A stretch of 18,987 nt of DNA. It comes from Desulfofustis sp. GTDB taxonomy: Bacteria; Desulfobacterota; Desulfobulbia; Desulfobulbales; Desulfocapsaceae. The stretch's first letter is position 1; the number at the start of each line of letters is the position of its first letter. A model generated the notes under the pieces. It was not told the DNA's origin. It was given only the letters and a program-made list of their open reading frames with translations, and did not search any database. Location of the stretch: positions 1 through 18,987 of the forward strand of contig JAUVWB010000003.1 of the NCBI GenBank assembly GCA_030604345.1. The letters are read 5' to 3'. The translations under genes were made by a program, and so were the position numbers. Below, one piece after another: positions 7,573 to 14,643 of the stretch.

Positions 7573-8299
7573 AACCGAAAACGTCGTCAAGGTGTTCAGC
7601 GGTCGCGGGGTGGAGGTCAGGGCTGTTGACGGTGTGTCGACCAGTGTCGACAAAGGCGAGGTGGTGGTGATCATCGGGCCGTCCGGTTCCGGGAAATCAA
7701 CGTTTATCCGTTGTGTAAACGGCCTGGAAAGCTTTGACGCAGGACACGTGTACATCGACGGAGTCGATATCGCCGATCGCAAGACCAATATTAACAAGAT
7801 CCGTGCTGAAGTGGGCATGGTCTTCCAGCAGTTCAATCTGTTTCCGCACAAGACGGTGTTGGAAAACCTGACGCTGGCGCAACGAAAGGTCAGAAAACGG
7901 AAGAAATCCGTGGCTGATGAAAAGGCCCGGATGTTGTTGCGCAAAGTCGGTATCGCTGAAAAAGAGAGCGAATACCCGTCGCGACTGTCGGGTGGCCAGC
8001 AGCAGCGGGTCGCCATTGCCCGAGCGTTGGCCATGGACCCCAAGGTCATGCTGTTCGACGAGCCGACCTCGGCGCTGGACCCGGAGATGGTCGGTGAAGT
8101 CCTTGACGTCATGAAACAGCTGGCCCGTGAAGGCATGACCATGATGGTGGTCACCCACGAGATGGGTTTTGCCCGGGAAGTCGCCGATCGGGTATTGTTT
8201 ATGGATCAGGGGAAGATCGTCGAGGTCGGTACCCCGGAACACTTCTTCTCCAATCCGCAGGAAGAGCGAACCAAACTGTTCCTGAAACAGGTTCTTTGA
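7565..8299 (+). CDS. Amino acid ABC transporter ATP-binding protein, GlnQ/HisP type
   Basis: A 244-residue ATPase of the polar amino acid uptake class, normal length. Motifs: Walker [10 protein letters not shown] (38-46), Q-loop [10 protein letters not shown] (about 86-95) with the family's FNLFPH, signature LSGGQQQR (about 141-148), Walker [14 protein letters not shown] (about 161-173), and switch histidine in [13 protein letters not shown] (about 198). GTG at 7565 overlaps the permease stop by 8 bases, so the two are translationally coupled. Together with the binding protein and permease it completes a three-gene importer. No convincing terminator is seen in the 69 bases to the next operon. 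Confidence 0.95.
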   Translation: MIRTENVVKVFSGRGVEVRAVDGVSTSVDKGEVVVIIGPSGSGKSTFIRCVNGLESFDAGHVYIDGVDIADRKTNINKIRAEVGMVFQQFNLFPHKTVLENLTLAQRKVRKRKKSVADEKARMLLRKVGIAEKESEYPSRLSGGQQQRVAIARALAMDPKVMLFDEPTSALDPEMVGEVLDVMKQLAREGMTMMVVTHEMGFAREVADRVLFMDQGKIVEVGTPEHFFSNPQEERTKLFLKQVL

Positions 8300-8368
8300 A
8301 CTGCGCCGTTGGACACTTTGTTCCCAGCTGAAAATTAATCGAATTATTTATACTTTCTGGAGGATAAC

Positions 8369-9427
8369 ATGCGTTTGACCGGATTGTTTGCGGCGGCCCT
8401 GGCGGGTGTCGCGCTCTGTTTCTCAACGGCCTTTGCCAAAGAGTTGCAAGTCGGCTTTGTTTACGTGTCACCGGTCGGCGATGCCGGCTGGTCATACGCC
8501 CACGACCAGGCTCGTCAGAAAATCGAGGAGATGGACGGAGTCAAGACGTCCTACGTGGAAGCGGTGGCCGAAGGGCCGGACTCGGAGCGGGTTATGCTGA
8601 ACATGGCCCGTAAAGGGTTCGACCTGATCTTTGCCACGAGCTTCGGCTACATGGACCCGATGCTGAAGGTTGCCCAGCAGTTTCCGAAGACCGTTTTCAT
8701 GCATTGTTCCGGTTTCAAGACGGCGGAGAACATGGGTAACTACTTCGGTCGCATGTACCAGGCCCGTTACCTCTCCGGCATGGTCGCCGGGGCCATGACC
8801 ACGTCCAATACCCTCGGCTATGTGGCGGCGTTTCCGATCCCGGAAGTAATCCGAGGCATAAACGCCTTTACGTTGGGCGCCCAGGCGATGAATCCCGAGG
8901 TGACCGTGCGGGTGGTTTGGACCAAGACCTGGTACGATCCGGCCACCGAGAAAGAGGCGGCAAAGTCGTTGCTCGATGTTGGTGCCGATGTTATCGCCCA
9001 GCATCAGGATTCCCCCGGACCGCAGGAAGCCGCTCAGGAAAAGGGTGTCTACTCCATCGGTTACAACAGCGATATGACGCAGTTCGCGCCGAAGGCCCAC
9101 CTCACCGCTCCGATCTGGAATTGGGCGCCGTTCTATGAGGAGACGGTCAAACAGGTGCAGGAAGGTACCTGGAAATCGGCTTCAGTATGGCCCGGCCTGA
9201 AGGAAGGGATCGTCGATCTGGCGCCGATCAGCGAGATGGTGCCGCAAGCGGTGCGTGATCAGGTACTGGCTAAGAAGGAGGCGATTATCGGTGGGGAAGA
9301 AGTCTTCGTGGGCCCGCTCAAGGATCAAAATGGTGTTGAGAAGGTCGCTGCAGGCGTCGCCATGTCGGATGAAGAGATGCTTGGCATGACCTGGTTTGTT
9401 CAGGGAGTCGTCGGTACGACCGAATAA
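8369..9427 (+). CDS. BMP family (PnrA/TmpC-like) ABC transporter substrate-binding protein
   Basis: A 352-residue periplasmic receptor of the basic membrane protein family, whose characterised members bind purine nucleosides or related purines. It begins with a signal peptide (MRLTGLFAAALAGVALCFS) ending AFA before KELQVGF; there is no lipobox cysteine, so it is a soluble periplasmic protein and not a lipoprotein as in many family members. Family motifs: VSPVGDAGWSYAHDQ (33-47), DLIFATSFGYMDPM, GRMYQARYLSGMVAG, and QHQDSPGPQEAAQEKGVYSIGYNSD near the ligand pocket. GGAGG stands five bases before ATG. It heads a set with two permeases, a phosphoribosyltransferase and a double ATPase, which supports purine or nucleoside uptake. 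The exact ligand is inferred. Confidence 0.92.
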   Translation: MRLTGLFAAALAGVALCFSTAFAKELQVGFVYVSPVGDAGWSYAHDQARQKIEEMDGVKTSYVEAVAEGPDSERVMLNMARKGFDLIFATSFGYMDPMLKVAQQFPKTVFMHCSGFKTAENMGNYFGRMYQARYLSGMVAGAMTTSNTLGYVAAFPIPEVIRGINAFTLGAQAMNPEVTVRVVWTKTWYDPATEKEAAKSLLDVGADVIAQHQDSPGPQEAAQEKGVYSIGYNSDMTQFAPKAHLTAPIWNWAPFYEETVKQVQEGTWKSASVWPGLKEGIVDLAPISEMVPQAVRDQVLAKKEAIIGGEEVFVGPLKDQNGVEKVAAGVAMSDEEMLGMTWFVQGVVGTTE

Positions 9428-9440
9428 GGTGAATCGTGCT

Positions 9441-9470
9441 CCGGCCCGGGTTGTCTGAACAGTCGGCCGG
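9441..9470 (+). other. Intercistronic hairpin after the purine-binding protein gene
   Basis: CCGGCC (9441-9446) and GGCCGG (9465-9470) can pair around an 18-base loop between the binding-protein stop and the first permease. There is no T-run. Such hairpins often protect the abundant binding-protein mRNA segment relative to the permease part. A second GGCC at 9477-9480 offers an alternative pairing. Confidence 0.35.
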
Positions 9471-9491
9471 AAGAAAGGCCGGTGGCAACGA

Positions 9492-10559
9492 ATGGCCCTG
9501 ATACGAATTGTCAAACGACAGGAGCCTCTTGGCTGGGGCTCCTGTTTTGTTTTTCTGGCAGCGCTGTCCCTGTCGTTGCTGCTCGGCGGCGTCATCCTGC
9601 TGATCGGAGGGACCTCGCCGTGGGAAGGGATTACCACCCTGTTTCGCGGCGCTTTCGGCTCCCGGTATGCGCTTGAAGATGCGTTAATCAAGGGGACGCC
9701 AATTTTCCTCTGTTCCCTCGGGGTGGCCGTTGCCTTCCGCTTACAGGTGTGGAATATCGGTGCCGAAGGGCAGTACGCCCTGGGTGCCGTGGGCGCCACC
9801 TGGGTGGCCCTGAGTCTTCCTGAGGCGCCTGCCTGGGTCGTGCTGCCGGCCATGGTGGCGGTGGCCTGTCTGGCCGGTGGCCTGTGGGGGTTTGTCCCCG
9901 CCTCTCTCCGCCAGCGGATGCGAACCAACGAGATCATCGTCACCTTGATGCTCAATTATGTGGCCATCCTTTTCCTCGACTACCTGGTTTATGGAGTATG
10001 GAAGGACCCGGCCAGTTTCGGGTTTCCGATGACACCGGTATTTGCCGAGGCGGCGGTGGTCGGACGGGTCGGCGCCAGTAACTTCAGCTGGGGGTTGGTC
10101 CACTGTCTGCTGCTCGGGTTGGTCGTCTGGATCTTCATGCGCTTCACGCGTCTCGGGTTTGAAATCAAAGCCGGTGGCGACAATGTACGGGCGGCCCGCT
10201 ATGCCGGCATCCCGTATGATCGTTTGGTGATGCTGGTGATGGTGTTGAGTGGCGCCCTGGCCGGATGGGCCGGCTTTCTCGAGACGTCTTCAACCGTCAA
10301 TCGGTTGCAGCCGAGTATCATGGCCGGTTACGGTTATACCGCCATCGTCGTCGCCTGGCTGGCCCGTCTCAACCCGCTGGCCATCGGCGTGGCCGCCTTC
10401 CTGCTGGCCGGACTGCGCGTCGGCGTCGAGGGCCTGCAGCTTGACCTGCAGGTGCCGGCCGCTTTCGGGGCAATGATCGAGGGCTTGATTCTGCTCACGG
10501 TCTTGGCCGGCGGTTTCTTCACCAGGTATCGTTTTATCGTCACCCGGAGGACGCCATGA
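9492..10559 (+). CDS. Purine/nucleoside ABC transporter permease, first (YufP/NupP-like)
   Basis: A 355-residue inner-membrane permease of the branched-chain-type (BPD_transp_2) superfamily in the BMP-associated subgroup. After a short cytoplasmic start (MALIRIVKRQEP) there is a strongly hydrophobic helix, then WEGITTLFRGAFGS, a stretch shared by these permeases. Further family stretches are VWNIGAEGQYALGAVGATW, LRQRMRTNEIIVTLMLNY and FEIKAGGDNVRAARYAGI, the last being the cytoplasmic coupling region. It pairs with the next permease to make the channel. ATG at 9492 lies 64 bases after the receptor stop; AAGGCCGGTGG is a modest ribosome site. Its stop overlaps the next start in ATGA. Confidence 0.92.
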   Translation: MALIRIVKRQEPLGWGSCFVFLAALSLSLLLGGVILLIGGTSPWEGITTLFRGAFGSRYALEDALIKGTPIFLCSLGVAVAFRLQVWNIGAEGQYALGAVGATWVALSLPEAPAWVVLPAMVAVACLAGGLWGFVPASLRQRMRTNEIIVTLMLNYVAILFLDYLVYGVWKDPASFGFPMTPVFAEAAVVGRVGASNFSWGLVHCLLLGLVVWIFMRFTRLGFEIKAGGDNVRAARYAGIPYDRLVMLVMVLSGALAGWAGFLETSSTVNRLQPSIMAGYGYTAIVVAWLARLNPLAIGVAAFLLAGLRVGVEGLQLDLQVPAAFGAMIEGLILLTVLAGGFFTRYRFIVTRRTP

Positions 10560-11476
10560 CCTACGAGCTGCTCGTACCACTGCTGGCCGCCGCCGTTCAA
10601 TCAGGTACGCCGATCCTCTATGCCACCCTCGGAGAAATCTTTACCGAACGCAGTGGCATTCTCAATCTCGGGGTTGAAGGCATCATGATCATCGGTGCCT
10701 TTGCCGGTTTTCTGGTCGCCAAGCTAACAGGCAATCCTTTTCTGGCCTTTGTGGCTGCCGGTCTGGCCGGAACGCTGGCGGCCTCGCTGCATGGGGTGGT
10801 CTGCCTGTTTTTTCAGGGGAATCAGGTGGTTTCCGGGCTGGCGTTGACCATTCTTGGGGTTGGTTTTGCCAACTACCTGGGCCTTGCCTATGTGGGCCAG
10901 GCGGCGCCGGGATTCGATCCCCTGCCGATTCCGGTTCTGGCTGAGATCCCGCTGCTGGGTCCGATCTTCTTTCAACAGGATCTGCTGGTCTACGTGACGT
11001 ATCTGCTGCCGTTGGTGTTGTGGTGGGTCCTGTATCGAACCCGGTTTGGTTTGAGCCTGCGGGCCGCCGGTGAATATCCGGCGGCGGCGACTGCGGCCGG
11101 GGTCAACGTGATGGTCTGCCGTTTTGTCGGGGTCCTGGTGGGTGGCTTTTTGATCGGCCTGGGCGGGGCCTATCTGTCTCTCGCCTATACCCATCTGTGG
11201 ACCAACAATCTGACCGGTGGCCGTGGCTGGATTGCCGTGGCCCTGGTTATTTTTGCCTTCTGGCGGCCAAGCCGGGCCGTGTTCGGGGCCTATCTGTTCG
11301 GGGGGGTCATGGCCCTGCAGCTGCGGCTGCAGGCCACCGGAACCCAGATCCCGTCGTCGCTGCTGCTGATGCTCCCCTATGCGCTGACGGTGGTGGTTCT
11401 CGTTCTGGCCTCTTGGCGACGGCGGGGGAGCGATGAGCCGGCAGCCCTTGGGCAAAATCTCGAACCGATCGACTAG
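10556..11476 (+). CDS. Purine/nucleoside ABC transporter permease, second (YufQ/NupQ-like)
   Basis: A 306-residue inner-membrane permease, the usual partner of the preceding one. Family stretches are AVQSGTPILYATLGEIFTER near the N-terminus, SGILNLGVEGIMIIGAF (34-50), LFFQGNQVVSGLALTILG, the coupling region FGLSLRAAGEYPAAATAAGV, and GGAYLSLAYTHLWTNNLTGGRGWIAVALV, which are characteristic of BMP-linked permeases. The start overlaps the previous stop (ATGA), with GGAGGACGCC just upstream, so expression is coupled. The ATPase that would energise it is not next; it is encoded about 690 bases downstream, after a palindromic sequence and gpt. TAG stop at 11474-11476 directly abuts the left end of the palindrome. 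Confidence 0.92.
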   Translation: MTYELLVPLLAAAVQSGTPILYATLGEIFTERSGILNLGVEGIMIIGAFAGFLVAKLTGNPFLAFVAAGLAGTLAASLHGVVCLFFQGNQVVSGLALTILGVGFANYLGLAYVGQAAPGFDPLPIPVLAEIPLLGPIFFQQDLLVYVTYLLPLVLWWVLYRTRFGLSLRAAGEYPAAATAAGVNVMVCRFVGVLVGGFLIGLGGAYLSLAYTHLWTNNLTGGRGWIAVALVIFAFWRPSRAVFGAYLFGGVMALQLRLQATGTQIPSSLLLMLPYALTVVVLVLASWRRRGSDEPAALGQNLEPID

Positions 11477-11478
11477 AG

Positions 11479-11620
11479 GGGAGCTTGAAAAATTCGACAT
11501 TTCGTTCAAGATCGAGGCGCGCAAGATCATTTTGCCGGAGGCATATACATGATGTTCCGAGGATAAAATGTGATTGCGCAACGATGAGTTTGGGCGAAAT
11601 GGCAATGTTTCAAGGCTCCC
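11479..11620. repeat. 142-bp imperfect palindrome between permease and gpt
   Basis: The whole gap is an interrupted inverted repeat with one common centre near 11549. Matching blocks are GGGAGCTTGAAA (11479-11490) with TTTCAAGGCTCCC (11608-11620), CATTTCG (11498-11504) with CGAAATG (11595-11601), GCGCAA (11519-11524) with TTGCGC (11574-11579), and CATTTT (11528-11533) with AAAATG (11565-11570). As RNA it would fold into one long imperfect hairpin. It could be a MITE or REP-like repeat or a regulatory leader. It lacks a T-run after either arm and does not resemble the purine riboswitch. Confidence 0.7.
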
Positions 11621-11668
11621 GAGATCGTAACGAAGAGCACTATCAAGAGACGGAGCTGAAGAGTTATC

Positions 11669-12154
11669 ATGAATACGAACGCAGATTATCGAAGGACCTA
11701 TCCCATTTCCTGGGAACAACTGCATCGTGACAGCAAGGCTTTGGCCTGGCGCCTGCTCGATGTCCACTATTTCAAGGGACTGATCGCCATTACCCGGGGT
11801 GGCCTGGTACCAGCGGCACTCATCGCCCGGGAATTGGATATCCATCTGGTGGAGACCATCTGCATCTCCAGTTACGATTGGCAGGATAAAAAAGGGGAAG
11901 CGGAAATCCTCAAGGGCGTCAAAGGTGATGGTGAAGGGTGGCTGCTGATCGATGACCTGGTGGATACCGGGCGAACGGCAAAGCTCGTCAAGGAGATGGT
12001 GCCCAAAGCTCATTTTGCCACGGTCTACGCCAAACCGGCTGGCCGGCCGCTGGTCGACACCTTTGTCACCGAGGTCAGCCAGGACACCTGGATCCTTTTT
12101 CCCTGGGATGCGGAATCCCAGTTTGTCCAGCCGATGGCAGGTCTGTCGCGGTAA
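11669..12154 (+). CDS. gpt: Xanthine-guanine phosphoribosyltransferase
   Basis: A 161-residue cytoplasmic enzyme converting guanine, xanthine (and less well hypoxanthine) plus PRPP to the nucleoside monophosphate. It is recognisable along its whole length as the Gpt family: ITRGGLVPAALIARELDI (41-58), ISSYD (66-70), the PRPP-binding loop LLIDDLVDTGRTA (92-104), PKAHFATVYAKPAGRPLVD and the nucleobase-side QDTWILFPWD (138-147). Where the E. coli loop has DTGGTA this has DTGRTA. It is a little longer than the E. coli enzyme (152 residues), mostly at the N-terminus. ATG at 11669 has GAAGAG five bases before it. The gene sits inside the purine importer operon, 9 bases before the ATPase, so base uptake and salvage are probably co-expressed. 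Confidence 0.93.
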   Translation: MNTNADYRRTYPISWEQLHRDSKALAWRLLDVHYFKGLIAITRGGLVPAALIARELDIHLVETICISSYDWQDKKGEAEILKGVKGDGEGWLLIDDLVDTGRTAKLVKEMVPKAHFATVYAKPAGRPLVDTFVTEVSQDTWILFPWDAESQFVQPMAGLSR

Positions 12155-12163
12155 GGGGGGAGC

Positions 12164-13660
12164 GTGGCGGCAACTCCGGTCATCAGATTGGCGGGCATCA
12201 GTAAATCGTTCGGTTCGGTCCGGGCCAATCACCAGATCGACCTGGCCATCCATTCCGGCCGGGTCCTGGCCTTGCTGGGCGAGAACGGGGCCGGCAAGTC
12301 GACGTTGATGTCCATTCTCGCCGGCCAGCTGCAACCGGATCGGGGCGAAATTCAGCATCACGGCCGGCCGGTGGTTTTCGCATCCACCGATCAGGCGATC
12401 GGCGCCGGCATCGGTATGGTCTACCAGCATTTCAAACTGGTTGAAGCGATGACGGTGGCCGAAAACGTCTTCCTTGGCCAGTCGCCCAAGGCGGTGATCA
12501 ATACGCGGGAAATGAACCGTACGGTTGGCGAATTGGCGGCCGGCTACGGTATGAACGTGCGCCCGGAGGCCGTTATAGCCGATCTGTCCATGGGCGAGAA
12601 ACAGCAGGTGGAGATCCTCAAGCTGCTCTACCGGCACAGCTCGATTCTTATTTTCGACGAACCGACGGCGGTCTTGACGCCGGCGGAGGCGCAGAACCTG
12701 TTCGCCACCATGCGTCAGATGCGTCAAGCCGGCAAGGCGATCGTCTTCATCAGCCACAAGTTGGAAGAGGTCATGGCCATTGCCGACGATATCGCCATCC
12801 TCAAACGGGGCGAGGTGATCCGGGTCATGCCGGCGACCCAGGTGCATTCGACGGCCGAGCTGGCGGAGTTGATGGTCGGCCGGGAGGTGTTGCTCAAGGT
12901 TGAGCGTCAGCCGGTTGAACCGAAGCAGCTGCTGCTCCAGGTGGAGCAGCTCAAAGATGAAGAGCTCCATGAGGTATCGCTGGAAGTCCGCCAGGGAGAG
13001 ATACTGGCCTTGATCGGTGTGGCCGGAAACGGGCAGAAGCCCTTGATCCAGACCATCTGCGGACTGCGTCGGCCCACCAGCGGTTCGGTGCAGTTGCTGG
13101 GCCAGTCGTGGGAGCACTTTTTCAGCGAACATCGGTGGGACAAGGCCCTTTCCTATATCCCCGAAGATCGACAGGGCCTGGCCACCTGCCGTGGCCTCGA
13201 CCTGCTCGACAACTTTCTGCTCACCACTCGTCGCGGTTTTACCGTCGGGCCGTGGTTGCCGCGCGGTGAGGCGGAGCAGAAAGCCCAACGGCTGCTGGAG
13301 GAATTCGACATCCGGCCGGCTGATCTCGGTGCTTTTGCCTGGCAGCTGTCCGGCGGCAATCTGCAGAAACTGGTGTTGGCCCGGGAGTTTCATCGGCGGC
13401 CGCGGTTGATCGTCGCCGAGCAGCCGACCCAGGGACTGGACATCGCCGCCGCTGAAGATGTCTGGAACCTGCTGCTCAAAGCGCGTGAGCAGGCTGGAAT
13501 ATTACTGGTGACCGGCGATCTCTCCGAGGCGCTGGCGATGGCAGACCGTCTGGCAGTCATGTATGGCGGCAGGATCGTGGCGAGTTTTCACCGCAACGAT
13601 CATGCCCGGATTGAACGTATTCCGCAGTTGATGGCGGGCATTTCGGAGATGGAGTCGTAA
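12164..13660 (+). CDS. Purine/nucleoside ABC transporter ATP-binding protein, double domain (YufO/NupO-like)
   Basis: A 498-residue protein with two ABC domains in tandem, as usual for BMP-linked and sugar-type importers. The N-terminal domain has Walker A GENGAGKST (39-47), Q-loop VYQHFKLVEAMTVAENV, signature LSMGEKQQVEILK, Walker B ILIFDEPTAVLTP and switch histidine SHKLEEV. The C-terminal domain has the degenerate Walker A GVAGNGQKPL, SYIPEDRQ, signature LSGGNLQKLVLARE and LIVAEQPTQGLDI. The degenerate second site is normal for the family. The start is GTG at 12164 with GGGGGGAG directly upstream. It lies 9 bases after gpt and ends TAATG, sharing one base with the next gene, so the stress-protein gene is likely on the same transcript. 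Confidence 0.94.
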   Translation: MAATPVIRLAGISKSFGSVRANHQIDLAIHSGRVLALLGENGAGKSTLMSILAGQLQPDRGEIQHHGRPVVFASTDQAIGAGIGMVYQHFKLVEAMTVAENVFLGQSPKAVINTREMNRTVGELAAGYGMNVRPEAVIADLSMGEKQQVEILKLLYRHSSILIFDEPTAVLTPAEAQNLFATMRQMRQAGKAIVFISHKLEEVMAIADDIAILKRGEVIRVMPATQVHSTAELAELMVGREVLLKVERQPVEPKQLLLQVEQLKDEELHEVSLEVRQGEILALIGVAGNGQKPLIQTICGLRRPTSGSVQLLGQSWEHFFSEHRWDKALSYIPEDRQGLATCRGLDLLDNFLLTTRRGFTVGPWLPRGEAEQKAQRLLEEFDIRPADLGAFAWQLSGGNLQKLVLAREFHRRPRLIVAEQPTQGLDIAAAEDVWNLLLKAREQAGILLVTGDLSEALAMADRLAVMYGGRIVASFHRNDHARIERIPQLMAGISEMES

Positions 13661-14610
13661 TGGATAAAGTGGAACCGTTCAGTCGATTTTTGTTACCGGT
13701 GGATACGGTTGAGGCCTTCGAACGGGTCGTGCCGCTAGCCGGCCGCCTGATCAATGCCCTGGGCGTGGCGTCGGGGCGCATCGATCTGCTTCATGTGATC
13801 GCCGGGTCCTTCCTGACCAAACGGTTTCAGGCGCTTGACCTGGCTGCCGGACAGGTGGTATCGCCGGATGAACTGGCGCGCCTGCGTGCCGATTACCTGG
13901 CCGGTACCGTGGTCCCGCTGCTCGACCGCTGCAGTATCATGATCAAACAGGTCACCGGCTGAAAAAACCCGACCCGGCAGATCAGAGACGTCGATCCGGT
14001 CAAGACGATCACCGCTCTGTGCGCCGAGCAACGCTATTCGACCCTGATCATGGGGCGCCGCCGCCTCACCGGGGGATCAAGCCGGTTGACCGGAAGCGTC
14101 ACGGCCGGCCTGGTGCATCGCTTGTCCGGCGCCACCGTCTATCTGGTGGGGGATGAGCCGCAGCAACCGGCCGCCTCACCCTTTGCCAGATGCCTGATCG
14201 GTATCGACGACAGTCCGGCCAGCCGCAATGCGGTTATCGAGGCGAGTCTGCTGTTACCCAAGGTCGCCGCTCAGACCGAGCAGATCATGCTGGTGCACGT
14301 GTTGGACCAATCCTGCTACTACAACGAGGAAGGCGTACCCTGCAGCCAGTCGGGCCTGACCGGACAGCGAGCCCTCGAACAGGCTGCAACCCTGTTGACC
14401 AAGGCCGGTGTCGATCCGAGAATCATCACCCCGGTTATCCATTTCGGGCGGCCGGGTACCGTTCTGGTCGAAGAGGCGCTGACCTGTGATGCCACCATGA
14501 TCTTCATCGGCAAACGGGATCGCTCGCGGATGGCACAGCTCTATCTCGGTTCGGTGTGCACCGATATCGTGCAGAACTGCCGGCAGCGGGTTCTGGTGCT
14601 GGTCGGTTGA
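13660..14610 (+). CDS. Tandem universal stress protein with in-frame TGA at codon 101 (selenoprotein candidate or nonsense-mutated)
   Basis: Two open frames, 13660-13962 and 14050-14610, are in the same frame and are separated by a single stop, TGA at 13960-13962. Translation continues sensibly after it (KNPTRQIRDVDPVKTI, then STLIMGRRR), giving one 316-codon protein with two UspA domains, about residues 8-168 and 174-316. Domain 1 starts FSRFLLPVDT and only finishes after the TGA (LIMGRRRLTG, TGSVTAGLVHR, ATVYLVG). Domain 2 runs RCLIGIDDSPASRNAV to LGSVCTDIVQNCRQRVLVLVG. The ATG at 14050 has no ribosome-binding site and falls inside the last strand of domain 1, so it is not a natural start. 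Usp proteins bind ATP or AMP and act in stress responses. The TGA may specify selenocysteine or be a nonsense mutation. The start overlaps the ATPase stop. Confidence 0.7.
13971..14001 (+). promoter_or_regulatory. Candidate bacterial SECIS-like hairpin after the in-frame TGA
   Basis: GACC-C-GG-CAG-ATC (13971-13983) can pair with GAT-CC-GGTC (13993-14001), nine pairs with C and CAG bulged. The 9-base apical loop AGAGACGTC starts 21 bases after the TGA and has G as its second base. This fits the loose bacterial SECIS pattern of a short stem-loop just downstream of the UGA with an early G in the loop. The stem is not strong, and random GC-rich sequence often forms similar hairpins. Confidence 0.3.
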
Positions 14611-14643
14611 GTACCGCCGCCTGCTGCGCGGCATGAGGGGATT

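Noticed and set aside
8300..8368. Promoter with -10 TATACT at 8349-8354 before the purine receptor gene
   Set aside because: No acceptable -35 lies 16-18 bases upstream, and the start would fall within a few bases of the ribosome site, leaving almost no leader.
11477..11668. Purine riboswitch upstream of gpt
   Set aside because: The conserved purine-aptamer core and its three-way junction are not visible; the segment is instead a single long palindrome.
11485..11730. 81-residue frame starting in the palindrome upstream of gpt
   Set aside because: It lies in the inverted repeat, overlaps the gpt start out of frame and has no homology features; the palindrome explains the sequence better.
10724..13393. 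889-residue open frame on the minus strand across permease, gpt and ATPase genes
   Set aside because: It is antisense to three clearly recognised genes, has a His/Gln/Arg-rich composition typical of the complement of GC-rich coding DNA, and shows no domain. It is a shadow frame.
14050..14610. Independent single-domain universal stress protein starting at 14050
   Set aside because: No ribosome-binding site precedes the ATG, and it begins inside the final strand of the first Usp domain, in frame with the upstream ORF. It is better read as the continuation past the TGA.
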